Source: Campylobacter concisus
GTDB lineage: Bacteria; Campylobacterota; Campylobacteria; Campylobacterales; Campylobacteraceae
DNA length: 64,000 nucleotides
Assembly: GCF_902460845.1 (NCBI RefSeq)
Contig: NZ_CABPVS010000002.1
Coordinates: 186,001-250,000 of the forward strand
Direction: 5' to 3'
The translations under genes and the position numbers were made by a program. The notes beneath the pieces were generated by a model. That model was not told the origin of the DNA. It did no database searches and was given only the letters and a program-made list of their open reading frames with translations. Positions 9,909 through 18,014 of this stretch are shown here, in pieces. Numbering within the stretch: position 1 is the stretch's first letter; each line of letters begins with the position of its first letter.

Positions 9909-10464
9909 AAATATGTGGGAGAGTCTAAAGGAGTTAGTTCAAACTGTTCGTGAAAAAGACCCATCGGTACATAAGTGTTGCTTTTTGGCAATACTTATAA
10001 ACACTCCTGGTATTCATGCGGTTTTGTTTCATAAAATTTCTCATTTTTTATATAAAAAAGAACATTTTTTTCTAGCTAGACTCATCTCACAAATTGCAAG
10101 ATTTTTAACCGGCATTGAGATTCATCCGGGCGCAAAGATTGGTAGAAGATTTTTTATAGATCATGGTATAGGTGTGGTTATCGGTGAGACAGCTGAGATA
10201 GGCGATGATGTAATGATGTATCATCAAGTAACACTTGGAGGCACCGGAAAAGAGTGTGGAAAAAGACATCCGACTGTAAAAAATGGTGTGACTATCGCAG
10301 CTGGCTCAAAGATACTAGGTGCCATAACGATCGGTGAAAATGCTAAGATCGGCGCAAACTCAGTCGTGTTAAAAAATGTCCCAGCAAACGCGACAGTCGT
10401 TGGTATACCAGCGAGAATAGTTCGAGTAAATGGGACAAAATTTGAACCAGAATTTATTATCTAA
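9898..10464 (+). CDS. cysE: Serine O-acetyltransferase
   Basis: Acetylates serine with acetyl-CoA to give the substrate of CysK. The C-terminal half is a left-handed beta-helix of hexapeptide repeats, with the diagnostic [17 protein letters not shown] and the H..VTLGGTGK stretch. Acetyl-CoA and serine histidines are visible in FIDHG and YHQVTLG. It ends in EFII, and a terminal isoleucine is what inserts into the CysK active site in the cysteine synthase complex. The ATG at 9898 overlaps cysK; a second in-frame ATG at 9913 is possible, and neither has a strong ribosome site. At 188 residues it is the short form of the family. Confidence 0.95.
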   Translation: MEHKNMWESLKELVQTVREKDPSVHKCCFLAILINTPGIHAVLFHKISHFLYKKEHFFLARLISQIARFLTGIEIHPGAKIGRRFFIDHGIGVVIGETAEIGDDVMMYHQVTLGGTGKECGKRHPTVKNGVTIAAGSKILGAITIGENAKIGANSVVLKNVPANATVVGIPARIVRVNGTKFEPEFII

Positions 10465-10479
10465 TCTCAAAGATTAGAT
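10459..10479 (+). terminator. Hairpin at the end of cysE
   Basis: ATCTAATC and GATTAGAT are perfect 8-base arms around a 5-base loop, overlapping the cysE stop codon. The following sequence is T-rich but not a pure run. It separates cysE from the convergent DUF465 gene, so it may serve both strands. Confidence 0.5.
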
Positions 10480-10489
10480 AAATTTATTC

Positions 10490-10690
10490 TTACTTTTTAT
10501 GCTTTAAAATTTGAACATAAATTTCGTCTTTTAGTTTTAACTTCTCTTTTTTTAAATTATCAATTTCAGATGGTTTTGCCAGATTGTCGTCTATTTTTTT
10601 ATTTAGTTCATCATGCTTTTTGCAAAGAGCAGCAAAACGAGCATCTGTTTTCTTTAGCTCATTTATAAGGTCTGTATATTCATGTAACAT
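10490..10690 (-). CDS. YdcH/DUF465 family small coiled-coil protein
   Basis: A 66-residue, highly charged, fully helical protein that begins MLHEYTDLINELK, the usual start of the YdcH/DUF465 family. No enzyme motif is present. The family has no established biochemical function that I know of. In C. jejuni a gene of this family sits just upstream of rpmB (as I recall, Cj0449c-Cj0450c); here the potassium channel gene lies between them on the same strand. A good ribosome site (AGGAGC on the minus strand) precedes the ATG. Confidence 0.8.
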   Translation of the reverse strand: MLHEYTDLINELKKTDARFAALCKKHDELNKKIDDNLAKPSEIDNLKKEKLKLKDEIYVQILKHKK

Positions 10691-10805
10691 ATCGGCTCCT
10701 ATAAAAATTTGAGAAATTTTATCAAGGCTTTGTAAATGCTTGGATATAAAAAAGGTGCCAAGACATTGCTTAAATTTTTAAAAAGAGCGAGTAGAAAAAT
10801 TTATT

Positions 10806-11936
10806 TTATACGTATTTGAATTCTTCAGGTTTGTGTTTGCTTTTTACAACGCGTTTGGTTAGACGTATTCCATCAACGGTACCGATAACTAAAAGCTTTG
10901 ATCCTGTTCCTACTAATGTGTCACCATTTGGCATTGGCACAAAATTATTATTTATATCTCTAATGCCCACTATGTCTGCATTTGTTATGTTTCGTAGATG
11001 AGTTTCTTTTAATCTTTTAAATCTTATCCAAGAGTAATCAGGCACAAGAATTTCTTCTATATCGATAGGTGAATTTTTTGTATACAAAAACTGCTCTAAT
11101 AAATTTTCCATGTCCGGCCTTACGCTCATGGCGCTTAGGCGTTGTGCAACCAGACGAGATGGGCTCACTACATTGTCAGCGCCTAATTTTTTTAATCTTT
11201 GTGTATCGTCTTCTGTCTCTGCATTTGTGATGATATGATAAGGCTTTCTGCGACCTATCTCTTTTTCATAAAGTCTTACAGATGCTATAAGGGCGATGTT
11301 ATCAGCAATATTTGAGCTAAGAGTTATAAGACCTTTTGCGCTTGATAGATGTGTTTTTAAAAAGGCAATTTGCGTGTGTGGCTGAGCTTTTATAAAATAT
11401 GGATATTTGTAAATTTGGGCTAGCTCTGCGATATCTTCTCTATCATCGACCACTACAAAAGGTATATGATTTTCGCGAAATTGAGCACTAAGTTCGATTG
11501 TGTATAGATTGTGATAACAAATAACGAAGTGATTCTTTAGTCTTGCGATCCTATAAAGCATGCGTCGTTCCTTTAAAATGCTAATTAATGTACCTCTTTT
11601 TAAAACCTCAACCACAATACCAATCGATAGTGTAAATATAATAAAACCAATAAGTATAAATGTGATAGTAAAAATTCTGCCCTTTGGAGTTATTGGAGCA
11701 ACTTCGGTAAAACCAACTGTTGTAAAAGTCATGCCGGCTTGGTAAAAGGCATCTATTAGCGAGAAATTATCTATTAAGACATAACCTAACGTTCCAAAAA
11801 GTAACAGTAATACGACTGAAATTAGTGGAAATCTAAAAGGTTTTAATTGTTCGTAAAGCTCAGTATCTAGGCTTATTTCTGGTTTTGTAGAGTTTGACCA
11901 GTTGAGGAATTTTAAAAGTCTTGAGAGAAAAGACAT
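10806..11936 (-). CDS. Two-helix potassium channel with RCK domains, KchA-like
   Basis: An inner-membrane potassium channel of the two-helix type. TM1 (about 33-55), a pore helix and filter TTVGFTEVAP (about 70-82), and TM2 (about 90-112) are followed by a cytoplasmic TrkA_N/RCK domain (about 130-250) and a TrkA_C-like domain (about 290-370). The filter keeps TVGF but then reads T-E instead of the usual G-[DN]. The RCK nucleotide-binding loop reads VICYHNLYTIEL and lacks the normal GxGxxG. The neighbourhood next to rpmB is that of the H. pylori channel HpKchA as I remember it. The channel fold is clear; ion selectivity and ligand are inferred. Confidence 0.85.
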   Translation of the reverse strand: MSFLSRLLKFLNWSNSTKPEISLDTELYEQLKPFRFPLISVVLLLLFGTLGYVLIDNFSLIDAFYQAGMTFTTVGFTEVAPITPKGRIFTITFILIGFIIFTLSIGIVVEVLKRGTLISILKERRMLYRIARLKNHFVICYHNLYTIELSAQFRENHIPFVVVDDREDIAELAQIYKYPYFIKAQPHTQIAFLKTHLSSAKGLITLSSNIADNIALIASVRLYEKEIGRRKPYHIITNAETEDDTQRLKKLGADNVVSPSRLVAQRLSAMSVRPDMENLLEQFLYTKNSPIDIEEILVPDYSWIRFKRLKETHLRNITNADIVGIRDINNNFVPMPNGDTLVGTGSKLLVIGTVDGIRLTKRVVKSKHKPEEFKYV

Positions 11937-11959
11937 AAATTCCTCTTCATTTTATATTC

Positions 11960-12151
11960 TTAGTTTGATTGTTTTTTCATCGTTCTTAGAGTAGAAGCAG
12001 CAACTTTTATCTTTCTTGTAGTGCCATCTTCTAGTGTAACACGAATCGTTCTAAGATTTGGCAAGAATCTTCTTTTAGTTTTATTGTTAGCGTGGCTCAC
12101 ATTGTTGCCTATCATTGGTCCTTTGCCTGTTATCGCACATCTTTTTGACAT
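11960..12151 (-). CDS. rpmB: 50S ribosomal protein L28
   Basis: A 63-residue basic protein of the large ribosomal subunit. [21 protein letters not shown] and the later KRRFLPNLR are classic L28 signatures. It lies upstream of the channel gene on the minus strand, 23 bases away, and is divergent from the HDOD-like gene. The GGAAAA stretch before the ATG on the minus strand is a weak ribosome site. Confidence 0.97.
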   Translation of the reverse strand: MSKRCAITGKGPMIGNNVSHANNKTKRRFLPNLRTIRVTLEDGTTRKIKVAASTLRTMKKQSN

Positions 12152-12213
12152 TTTTTTTCCTTATAAACAAAAATTTCTGCTGATTTTATCTAAAACAAAC
12201 AAAAGTAATGCTT

Positions 12214-12243
12214 AAATCAATTCTTTTTTAAAAGAATTGATTT
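12214..12243. repeat. Perfect 14-base inverted repeat between divergent genes
   Basis: AAATCAATTCTTTT and its exact complement are separated by only two bases. The dyad sits between rpmB (minus) and the HDOD-like gene (plus), roughly 60-80 bases from each start. Because the genes diverge, no terminator is expected here. A regulator site or a hairpin in the 5' leader of one transcript are the main possibilities. Confidence 0.6.
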
Positions 12244-12277
12244 TTATTAATAATCTAGATAAAATAACGCCTTTGCC

Positions 12278-12283
12278 TATAAT
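12278..12283 (+). promoter_or_regulatory. Candidate -10 element of the HDOD-like gene
   Basis: TATAAT, 41 bases before the ATG at 12325, preceded by a TTTGCC stretch. Campylobacter sigma-70 promoters often have a strong -10 and no clear -35, which is what is seen here. Confidence 0.5.
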
Positions 12284-12324
12284 TATAAATAGCAAAAATA
12301 TTTAGAAATCTTGAGTGATACAAA

Positions 12325-12879
12325 ATGCTTAGTAAAGAGTTGATCGAAAAAAATGTTAATTTTGTTTTACAGATGCCAACTCTTTTTGAAAAGATCGAGT
12401 GTTTTTTATTAGCTGGCAATGTAACTGAGGCTGTTACTGCTTTACAAAATATAGCATCTTTTAAAACTTATTTCAGCTCCATTTTTAAGCGTGCAAAATT
12501 TGATATTCCTTATGATGGCAACGATTTGGTAGTAATAGTAAATATGCTTGGCATTGATACTTTTAGAGCGATAGTGCTTTCTTATTTTATATTTTTAAAA
12601 TCCCCAAAAATTTATAAGGTGTTTAATTTTAAAATCGTTGATTTGATAGAGCTTAATGCTAAAATTTTATCAGATTGGCTAAAGGTATTAAATTCTTTTA
12701 AAGAAAAACACTACAACTATTTATCGCTTGCTCCGTATTCTATGGCCTGTATTATAGTGTGTGAGAATTTATTTTCGAAATTTCCATCTTGCATGTCAGA
12801 CGTTATTTCGTATTCTGACGTAAGCTATAATAAAATTTTACAAAAAAATATGGCTTTAGTCTTTGGGATATTTTTTTAA
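12325..12879 (+). CDS. HDOD-like signalling protein, 5' part (frame broken at a T7 tract)
   Basis: 184 residues resembling the first three quarters of an HDOD domain, a catalytically dead relative of HD phosphohydrolases used in signalling. MPTLFEKI near the N-terminus and NMLGIDTFRAIVLSYF near residue 80 are the family pattern (MP.LP..., I..LG...LR.LVL). The reading frame ends at a run of seven Ts (12871-12877). One extra T, or a -1 shift, would continue it without a stop into the small open frame that follows. So this is probably not the full protein. It is cytoplasmic, with no membrane segment. The HDOD assignment is moderate, resting on these short patterns. Confidence 0.6.
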   Translation: MLSKELIEKNVNFVLQMPTLFEKIECFLLAGNVTEAVTALQNIASFKTYFSSIFKRAKFDIPYDGNDLVVIVNMLGIDTFRAIVLSYFIFLKSPKIYKVFNFKIVDLIELNAKILSDWLKVLNSFKEKHYNYLSLAPYSMACIIVCENLFSKFPSCMSDVISYSDVSYNKILQKNMALVFGIFF

Positions 12880-12884
12880 AAGCA

Positions 12885-13070
12885 ATGAATATGAATAAAC
12901 AATCATTAAGCAAGATTGATAAAGAGATGCTTTGCTTTTTTGAGATTTTGCTCTCTTATGAGTCCAGCAGGCCTGAATTTTATGATTTTGGAGTTGATAA
13001 AATTTTAGATATCAATGTTTATCCAGAGATGCAAACCATTATATTTATTAAAAAAGCTCTACAAAAATGA
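12885..13070 (+). CDS. 3' part of the HDOD-like gene in the -1 frame
   Basis: 61 residues (...CFFEILLSYESSRPEF...), open upstream through the T7 tract of the preceding frame, so the two would encode one protein of about 247 residues if the frame were joined. The stop overlaps the next gene start (ATGA at 13067), which suggests this frame is really translated. It also has its own ATG at 12885 but no good ribosome site. A separate small protein cannot be excluded, but a split HDOD gene is the simpler reading. Confidence 0.55.
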   Translation: MNMNKQSLSKIDKEMLCFFEILLSYESSRPEFYDFGVDKILDINVYPEMQTIIFIKKALQK

Positions 13071-14440
13071 AATTAACTTTTAATGGTTCTATGGCAATTA
13101 TAAGGCCTTTTGGTTTTTTGGAAGCAGAGAATGTTCCATTAAAATTAAGTGAAAAATATATAAACCAAATTTCATCGCGTGATATCAGCGCTATACTGCT
13201 TTCACTAAAAAAAGTTACATTTTTTAGTCCTATTTGGCTTGGTAGAGTAATTGAAAATTTAAGCGAAGAAGCGCAAAAGCTTGGCGTGGTATTTGCGATT
13301 TGCGATTACAATGAAATTTTTTATGAATTGATGATGAAAACAGTTAAGAATATTTTAAATATTTCAATGTTTGAAAGTGAAAATATCGCAAGCTTGTTTT
13401 TAAACAAATTTCTAAATAACGCAAATGGCAAAGTATTTATTTACAACTCAACTGAGCAGTACAAGCACTATTTAGCTAATTATCTTAAAAATCGCTCATT
13501 TGATGTGGTTGAGGCTAGAGATGCAACCGAGTTTAATAAAAAAAATAATTTATATAGTTATGCAGTATCACAGCTAAATCATGTGAGATTAAGACAAAAT
13601 CAGATAGATACTTTTATAAAAGATGGTGTCGTTATTTATGCTATAAAAAGTTTTATGGACTCAGATTTTATTGAAGATTTTGATATGCCAGCTCATGATA
13701 TTATGCTAAAAATCGGATATAAATTTTTTATTTTATGGGTAAATATTTCTGGCGCTTTAAATATAAGGGGTGCAAAATTTCTAATCAAACTTGCTAGCAT
13801 TAGCAAAAGATCAGGTGCATTTATTTCGCTTTGTGGCATAAACGAATCAAATTTATCTATCGAATTAGTAACGTACCTTAAAGATGCAAATATATTTATC
13901 TATAAAAATTTAAATGACTTTTACAAAGACGACACTATTTTTTATCTTAAAAAAAGAGAGTTTGATGCAGAGCCAGTAGATATCAACAAGAGCGTTGCTC
14001 AAATTTCATCTTATGTGACGCAAATTGCGAGCAAAATTATCTCACAGTTAGCAGAAGAAGAAATTTTGTGTGTTGATACCAAAGTTAGTGCGCTTGACAT
14101 AGAGGACGAGTGCGATTACTTGCGTATTTGTGTTCAGTATTATGGTGATATTTACGCAAGAGTGCTATTTGGTATAAAAAAAGATAAATTAGACAAAATT
14201 TGCTCTATTTTTATGCCTGAAGGCAATGATTCAAATGATTATTTAAGTGGATATTCTCAAATTTTTAGTATCATTACGGATAAATTTTTGACTCATCTTT
14301 GGCAAAAAGGCATAAAAGTAAAAGTTAGCTTGCCTAAAATTGTATCTGATGATGTTTTTTTCGATCACAATAGTGTAGGCATCATGAATAGGCTAGATGT
14401 AAAAGATGACGAAATAGGCTTTGTATTTGTAACCAAGTAA
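13067..14440 (+). CDS. Tandem STAS-like protein with C-terminal CheX-like domain
   Basis: A 457-residue cytoplasmic protein. Residues 1-105 and about 185-300 look like STAS domains (the anti-sigma-antagonist fold), each with the alternating strand and helix pattern; the linker near 120-175 may be a decayed receiver fold. The last 140 residues resemble CheX/CheC. There the phosphatase helix reads SGYSQIFSIITDKF, where CheX proteins have an E-x2-N motif, so dephosphorylation of CheY is doubtful. Start overlap with the HDOD-like frame (ATGA) couples the two, and HDOD, STAS and CheX are all signalling or scaffold folds. Domain calls are by pattern and are tentative; a joint sensory or motility role is inference. 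Confidence 0.55.
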   Translation: MKLTFNGSMAIIRPFGFLEAENVPLKLSEKYINQISSRDISAILLSLKKVTFFSPIWLGRVIENLSEEAQKLGVVFAICDYNEIFYELMMKTVKNILNISMFESENIASLFLNKFLNNANGKVFIYNSTEQYKHYLANYLKNRSFDVVEARDATEFNKKNNLYSYAVSQLNHVRLRQNQIDTFIKDGVVIYAIKSFMDSDFIEDFDMPAHDIMLKIGYKFFILWVNISGALNIRGAKFLIKLASISKRSGAFISLCGINESNLSIELVTYLKDANIFIYKNLNDFYKDDTIFYLKKREFDAEPVDINKSVAQISSYVTQIASKIISQLAEEEILCVDTKVSALDIEDECDYLRICVQYYGDIYARVLFGIKKDKLDKICSIFMPEGNDSNDYLSGYSQIFSIITDKFLTHLWQKGIKVKVSLPKIVSDDVFFDHNSVGIMNRLDVKDDEIGFVFVTK

Positions 14441-14449
14441 GGAGAAAAA

Positions 14450-15097
14450 ATGTATGTTGCACCTAGTATTTTATCGGCTGATTTTGGAAATTTGGCAGCT
14501 GAGATAAGAGCCATTTGCGAGGCTGGGTGCGATCTGGTGCATGTTGATGTTATGGATGGACATTTTGTGCCAAATTTAACCATCGGACCAGTCGTGGTAA
14601 ATGCTGTTGCAAAAGCAGCTACAAAGCCACTTGATATACATTTGATGGTTGAGAATAACTCATTTTTTGCTGATCTTTTCTTGCCGCTAAAGCCAAAATT
14701 TTTAACCTTTCACATAGAAGAAGAGAAGCATCCATTAAGGCTCGTCGATCACATTAGAAAAAATGACGTTAGTCCTGGCATCGTGCTAAATCCGCATACG
14801 CCAGTTAGTGCGATCGAGCATATCATCGATGAAGTTGATATGGTACTTTTAATGAGTGTAAATCCTGGCTTTGGCGGTCAGAAATTTATGCCAGTCGTGC
14901 TTGAAAAAACAAGGGCACTAAGAGAGCTAATAGAACGAAAAAACGCTAAGTGTCTGATCGAAGTAGATGGCGGCGTAAACGGACTAAATGCACCTGATCT
15001 TGAGGAGGCCGGAGCTGATATTTTGGTGGCTGGTAACTACATCTTCTCATCAAATTCCTACGAACAAGCCATTCGCGCCATAAAGCTTGAGTTTTGA
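14450..15097 (+). CDS. rpe: Ribulose-phosphate 3-epimerase
   Basis: Interconverts ribulose-5-phosphate and xylulose-5-phosphate in the pentose phosphate pathway. It is a TIM barrel with the signatures APSILSADFGNL, HVDVMDGHFVPN, LDIHLMVEN, MSVNPGFGGQKF and EVDGGVN. The two catalytic aspartates are in VDVMDG and EVDGG, and the metal histidines are HVD and DIHL. The 215-residue length is normal. A clear AAGGAG site precedes the ATG. The stop overlaps the next gene start (TTGA). Confidence 0.97.
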   Translation: MYVAPSILSADFGNLAAEIRAICEAGCDLVHVDVMDGHFVPNLTIGPVVVNAVAKAATKPLDIHLMVENNSFFADLFLPLKPKFLTFHIEEEKHPLRLVDHIRKNDVSPGIVLNPHTPVSAIEHIIDEVDMVLLMSVNPGFGGQKFMPVVLEKTRALRELIERKNAKCLIEVDGGVNGLNAPDLEEAGADILVAGNYIFSSNSYEQAIRAIKLEF

Positions 15098-15894
15098 AAC
15101 CAAAAAAACAGCGTTTAGAAAATAGCATAGAAATTTTAGCTAGGCAAAATTTAAGCTATCATGAGTTTATTTTAAGATTTAGCGATATTGAAGAAATTTC
15201 ATCACTCATTGACGTTCGTGATCTTGATATGTGGCGAACTCTTGGGCTTGACATCACCAGAAATGAAGAGAATGAGATAGAGCTTGGCACGAGATTTAGA
15301 GATATTAGCGAGCAGGAATTTTGTGTGGTTGATATCGAAACGACTGGCGGTACGACGAGCGGACAGATCATTGAAATCGGTGCAATCAAAATGAAAAATG
15401 GCATTGAGATAGGGCGTTTTGAAAGCTTTGTGGCAGCTCCTGTGGTGCCTGAAAATATCACCGAGCTAACCGGCATAAAGGCGAGCGATTTAGTCGGTGC
15501 GCCAAATTTGCTAAACGTGCTTGAGCGGTTTAAAATTTTTCTAGGAACTAGCGTCTTTATCGCTCATAACGTAAATTTTGACTATGGCTTTATCTCTCAC
15601 AGCCTAAATGAGATCGGTCTTGGTATGCTGCTAAATAGAAAGCTTTGCACCATCGATCTTAGTCGCCGCACTATTGCTTCGCAAAAATACGGACTTGGCT
15701 CGCTAAAAGAGCTTCTTGGCATAAACAATACCCACCACAGAGCGTTAAATGACGCAATAGCAGCAGCTGAAATTTTTAAAGTCTGCCTCACACGCCTACC
15801 TTTTAGTATCCAAACGACAGAGGATCTCATAATCTTTAGCAAAACAGCTCCAAGTGTGAAGCTAAAACCTGAACCAGTTTTGTGTGCGAATTAG
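15094..15894 (+). CDS. dnaQ: DnaQ-family 3'-5' exonuclease (Pol III epsilon-like)
   Basis: A 266-residue exonuclease of the DEDDh type, likely the proofreading or an accessory exonuclease. Exo I is VVDIETTGG (Asp and Glu metal ligands, about 79-87), Exo II is IAHNVNFDYGF, and Exo III ends in HHRALNDAIAA. The first 70 residues are an N-terminal extension not found in E. coli DnaQ. The start is TTG overlapping the rpe stop, since no ATG lies before the domain. In C. jejuni the rpe-dnaQ pair is also adjacent, as I recall. Whether it is the true replicase subunit or a paralogue cannot be told from sequence alone. Confidence 0.85.
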   Translation: MKPKKQRLENSIEILARQNLSYHEFILRFSDIEEISSLIDVRDLDMWRTLGLDITRNEENEIELGTRFRDISEQEFCVVDIETTGGTTSGQIIEIGAIKMKNGIEIGRFESFVAAPVVPENITELTGIKASDLVGAPNLLNVLERFKIFLGTSVFIAHNVNFDYGFISHSLNEIGLGMLLNRKLCTIDLSRRTIASQKYGLGSLKELLGINNTHHRALNDAIAAAEIFKVCLTRLPFSIQTTEDLIIFSKTAPSVKLKPEPVLCAN

Positions 15895-16000
15895 CGATAA
15901 AAAATTATCCACAATCTCAAATTTAATCATTAATTTCTATGCGATCTTTGTTTTTAAAGGATTGTGGGCAGTTTGCTAAATTTTACAAAAAAGGAGGCAA

Positions 16001-16441
16001 ATGAGCCAGAAAAATCCTATTTCAAATTTTATCTCAGCTGACGATGAGATGCTCGCTTTTTTATCAAATTTTAGCAAGAAGTGGTGCACGAGTAACGATG
16101 GAGCTGAGTTTATAGAACAAAATTTGACTTTCATTGGCTCAAAGCCAGTTTTACAAAATTTAAAAGGTTACAAAACGGCTGAATATAAAAATTTTACCGA
16201 CATTGAAAAATTTCTCAGCTCAAAACCAAGTATCAAAAGTAAAATTTTAAGTGGCGATATAAACTACATCGGCGATAACTTAACAAATATAGAGGTTAAA
16301 TTTGCACCCGAGTATTTTTATGATTTTTTAAAATTTATAGTTGAAAATATCCCAGAACATCACTATTTTTGTGGTCCCAAGGAGGGCTGGATATTGTTTA
16401 TTGCGATGGAGGGATATGTGGAATTTGGCATTTTGCATTAA
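16001..16441 (+). CDS. Unknown 146-residue protein
   Basis: Not recognised. An acidic to neutral protein without a signal peptide or membrane segment, starting MSQKNPISNFISADDE and ending in the hydrophobic stretch GWILFIAMEGYVEFGILH. Two cysteines (KKWCTS, YFCGP) do not form a known motif. The ribosome site AAAGGAGG is strong and 5 bases from the ATG, so expression is likely. It stands alone between the exonuclease and the transporter, with about 100 and 190 bases of non-coding DNA on either side. Confidence 0.7.
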   Translation: MSQKNPISNFISADDEMLAFLSNFSKKWCTSNDGAEFIEQNLTFIGSKPVLQNLKGYKTAEYKNFTDIEKFLSSKPSIKSKILSGDINYIGDNLTNIEVKFAPEYFYDFLKFIVENIPEHHYFCGPKEGWILFIAMEGYVEFGILH

Positions 16442-16598
16442 CAGGCTTATTAACTTTATTTTTATGCAGTTGTCTAAAATTGTCCATAAAAACAAAACGT
16501 GAAAGAAAAATTATTCGTAAAAATTCTTAAAATTAACAAAAAACTGGGCTTGCAACCTAACACCGCTTGTTGCTAGCAAAATTTAATCAATTTTTTTA

Positions 16599-16604
16599 TA
16601 TAAT
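16599..16604 (+). promoter_or_regulatory. Candidate -10 element of the sodium symporter gene
   Basis: TATAAT within a T-rich tract, 26 bases before the ATG at 16630. The rest of the 188-base gap before it (from 16442) shows no gene or RNA that I can recognise. Confidence 0.5.
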
Positions 16605-16629
16605 CCCTATTTTTCACAAAGGCAAAAAG

Positions 16630-18003
16630 ATGGATAGAAAATCTTGGAGTTCAAGGCTCACATACATTTTAGCTGTTGCAGGAGCTACGGTTGGCTTTGG
16701 TGCGACGTGGCGTTTTCCGTATTTAGTCGGGCAAAACGGCGGCGGTGCCTATGTACTCGTGTTTTGTATCGCGATGATCGTGATCGGTATACCGATGATT
16801 TTGGCTGAAAACGCGATCGGCAGACGCCTAAAATGCAACGCTGTGGATGCTTTTGGTGGATCGATAAATGGCAAAAAGATCAGCAAAAAGTGGCAGATCG
16901 TTGGCTGGATGGGGCTTGTTGGTGCATTTGGTATTATGGCTTACTATATGGTTATTGGCGGCTGGGTGCTAAACTATATCGCCCAAATTTCATTTGGTTT
17001 GCTTGATCTCTCACATGTGGTTAGTTTTGAGGAGACAAGTGCGTTTTATGAGCAAAATATCGTAAGCAATCCACTTTCTATCAGCTTTGCGACACTTGTT
17101 TTTGTGCTAGTTAATTATGCTATTTTGGTGCAAGGTGCGGTCGGCGGTATCGAGCGATCAGCGAAATTTTTAATGCCGCTACTTTTTATTTTAATGCTTA
17201 TTATGATCGCTAAAAATATCACGCTAGATGGTGCAATAGAAGGCGTAAAATTTTACTTGACACCTAACTTTTCAAAGATAAACTTAAAGCTTTTCGTTGA
17301 TGTTTTGGGGCAGGTCTTTTTTGCTCTTTCGCTTGGTTTTGGTGTGATGATCACACTTTCTAGCTTTGTGAAAAAGGATGAGGGTTTGGTTAAAATTTCT
17401 ATCATTACAGGCATTTTAAATACGGTAATTGCCGTGCTTGCAGGATTTATGATTTTTCCTTCTCTTTTTAGCTATGGCGTATCGCCAGATAGTGGCCCAA
17501 GTTTAGTGTTTAAATCGCTACCAATCGTTTTTTCTCACATGCCATTTGGTGGTTTTTTCGCGGTTGCGTTTTTTACACTATTAATGATCGCTGCACTTAC
17601 AACATCGCTACCAATATATGAAGTAATAATCACAACACTTCAAGAAAAATTTAAGATAAAACGCAAAAAGGCAATATTTTTAGTCCTTGGTGGTATATTT
17701 GTTTTAGGAAATTTACCTTCGCTAATGGCCACAAACATACTAAGTCATGTAAGCATTTTTGGTAAGAATATTTTTGATGCATATGATGCAATAAGCGCAA
17801 CGATATTTTTTGTATTTACTTCATTTGGTTGTGCAATATTCGTAGGTTGGGTGCTAAAAGATGATGCAAAAAAAGAAATTTTGCAAGGTAGTGAAAAACA
17901 TGCAAAACTAATAAATATCTGGTTTTGGTATATCAAATTCGTCGTGCCATTTATCATTTTGGTGCTTTTTATCAGCTCGTTTTATGATAATTTTTTAAAA
18001 TAG
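16630..18003 (+). CDS. Sodium-dependent transporter, NSS/SNF family
   Basis: An inner-membrane sodium symporter of the LeuT fold, probably for an amino acid or amine. SWSSRLTYILAVAGATVGFG at the N-terminus, followed by TWRFPYL and QNGGGAYV, is the TM1 sodium and substrate signature. About eleven to twelve hydrophobic segments follow. A longer reading frame from 16567 exists, but its extra 21 residues do not fit the family and have no ribosome site; the ATG at 16630 follows AAAGGCAAAAAG, so 457 residues are preferred. The substrate cannot be read from sequence. AT content is like the core genome, in contrast with the next gene. Confidence 0.9.
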   Translation: MDRKSWSSRLTYILAVAGATVGFGATWRFPYLVGQNGGGAYVLVFCIAMIVIGIPMILAENAIGRRLKCNAVDAFGGSINGKKISKKWQIVGWMGLVGAFGIMAYYMVIGGWVLNYIAQISFGLLDLSHVVSFEETSAFYEQNIVSNPLSISFATLVFVLVNYAILVQGAVGGIERSAKFLMPLLFILMLIMIAKNITLDGAIEGVKFYLTPNFSKINLKLFVDVLGQVFFALSLGFGVMITLSSFVKKDEGLVKISIITGILNTVIAVLAGFMIFPSLFSYGVSPDSGPSLVFKSLPIVFSHMPFGGFFAVAFFTLLMIAALTTSLPIYEVIITTLQEKFKIKRKKAIFLVLGGIFVLGNLPSLMATNILSHVSIFGKNIFDAYDAISATIFFVFTSFGCAIFVGWVLKDDAKKEILQGSEKHAKLINIWFWYIKFVVPFIILVLFISSFYDNFLK

Positions 18004-18014
18004 GACGTAGAAAT

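Noticed and set aside
15905..15913. A DnaA-box consensus (TTATCCACA) in the gap after the exonuclease gene, with CCACAATC and GATTGTGG facing each other (15909-15916, 15960-15967)
   Set aside because: Only one box is present, no AT-rich unwinding element or dnaA/dnaN gene is near, and the dyad loop of 43 bases is too long to mean much. An origin is not supported.
16567..16629. N-terminal extension of the sodium symporter
   Set aside because: The extra residues do not resemble the family, the -10 element lies inside this stretch, and the ATG at 16630 follows a ribosome site.
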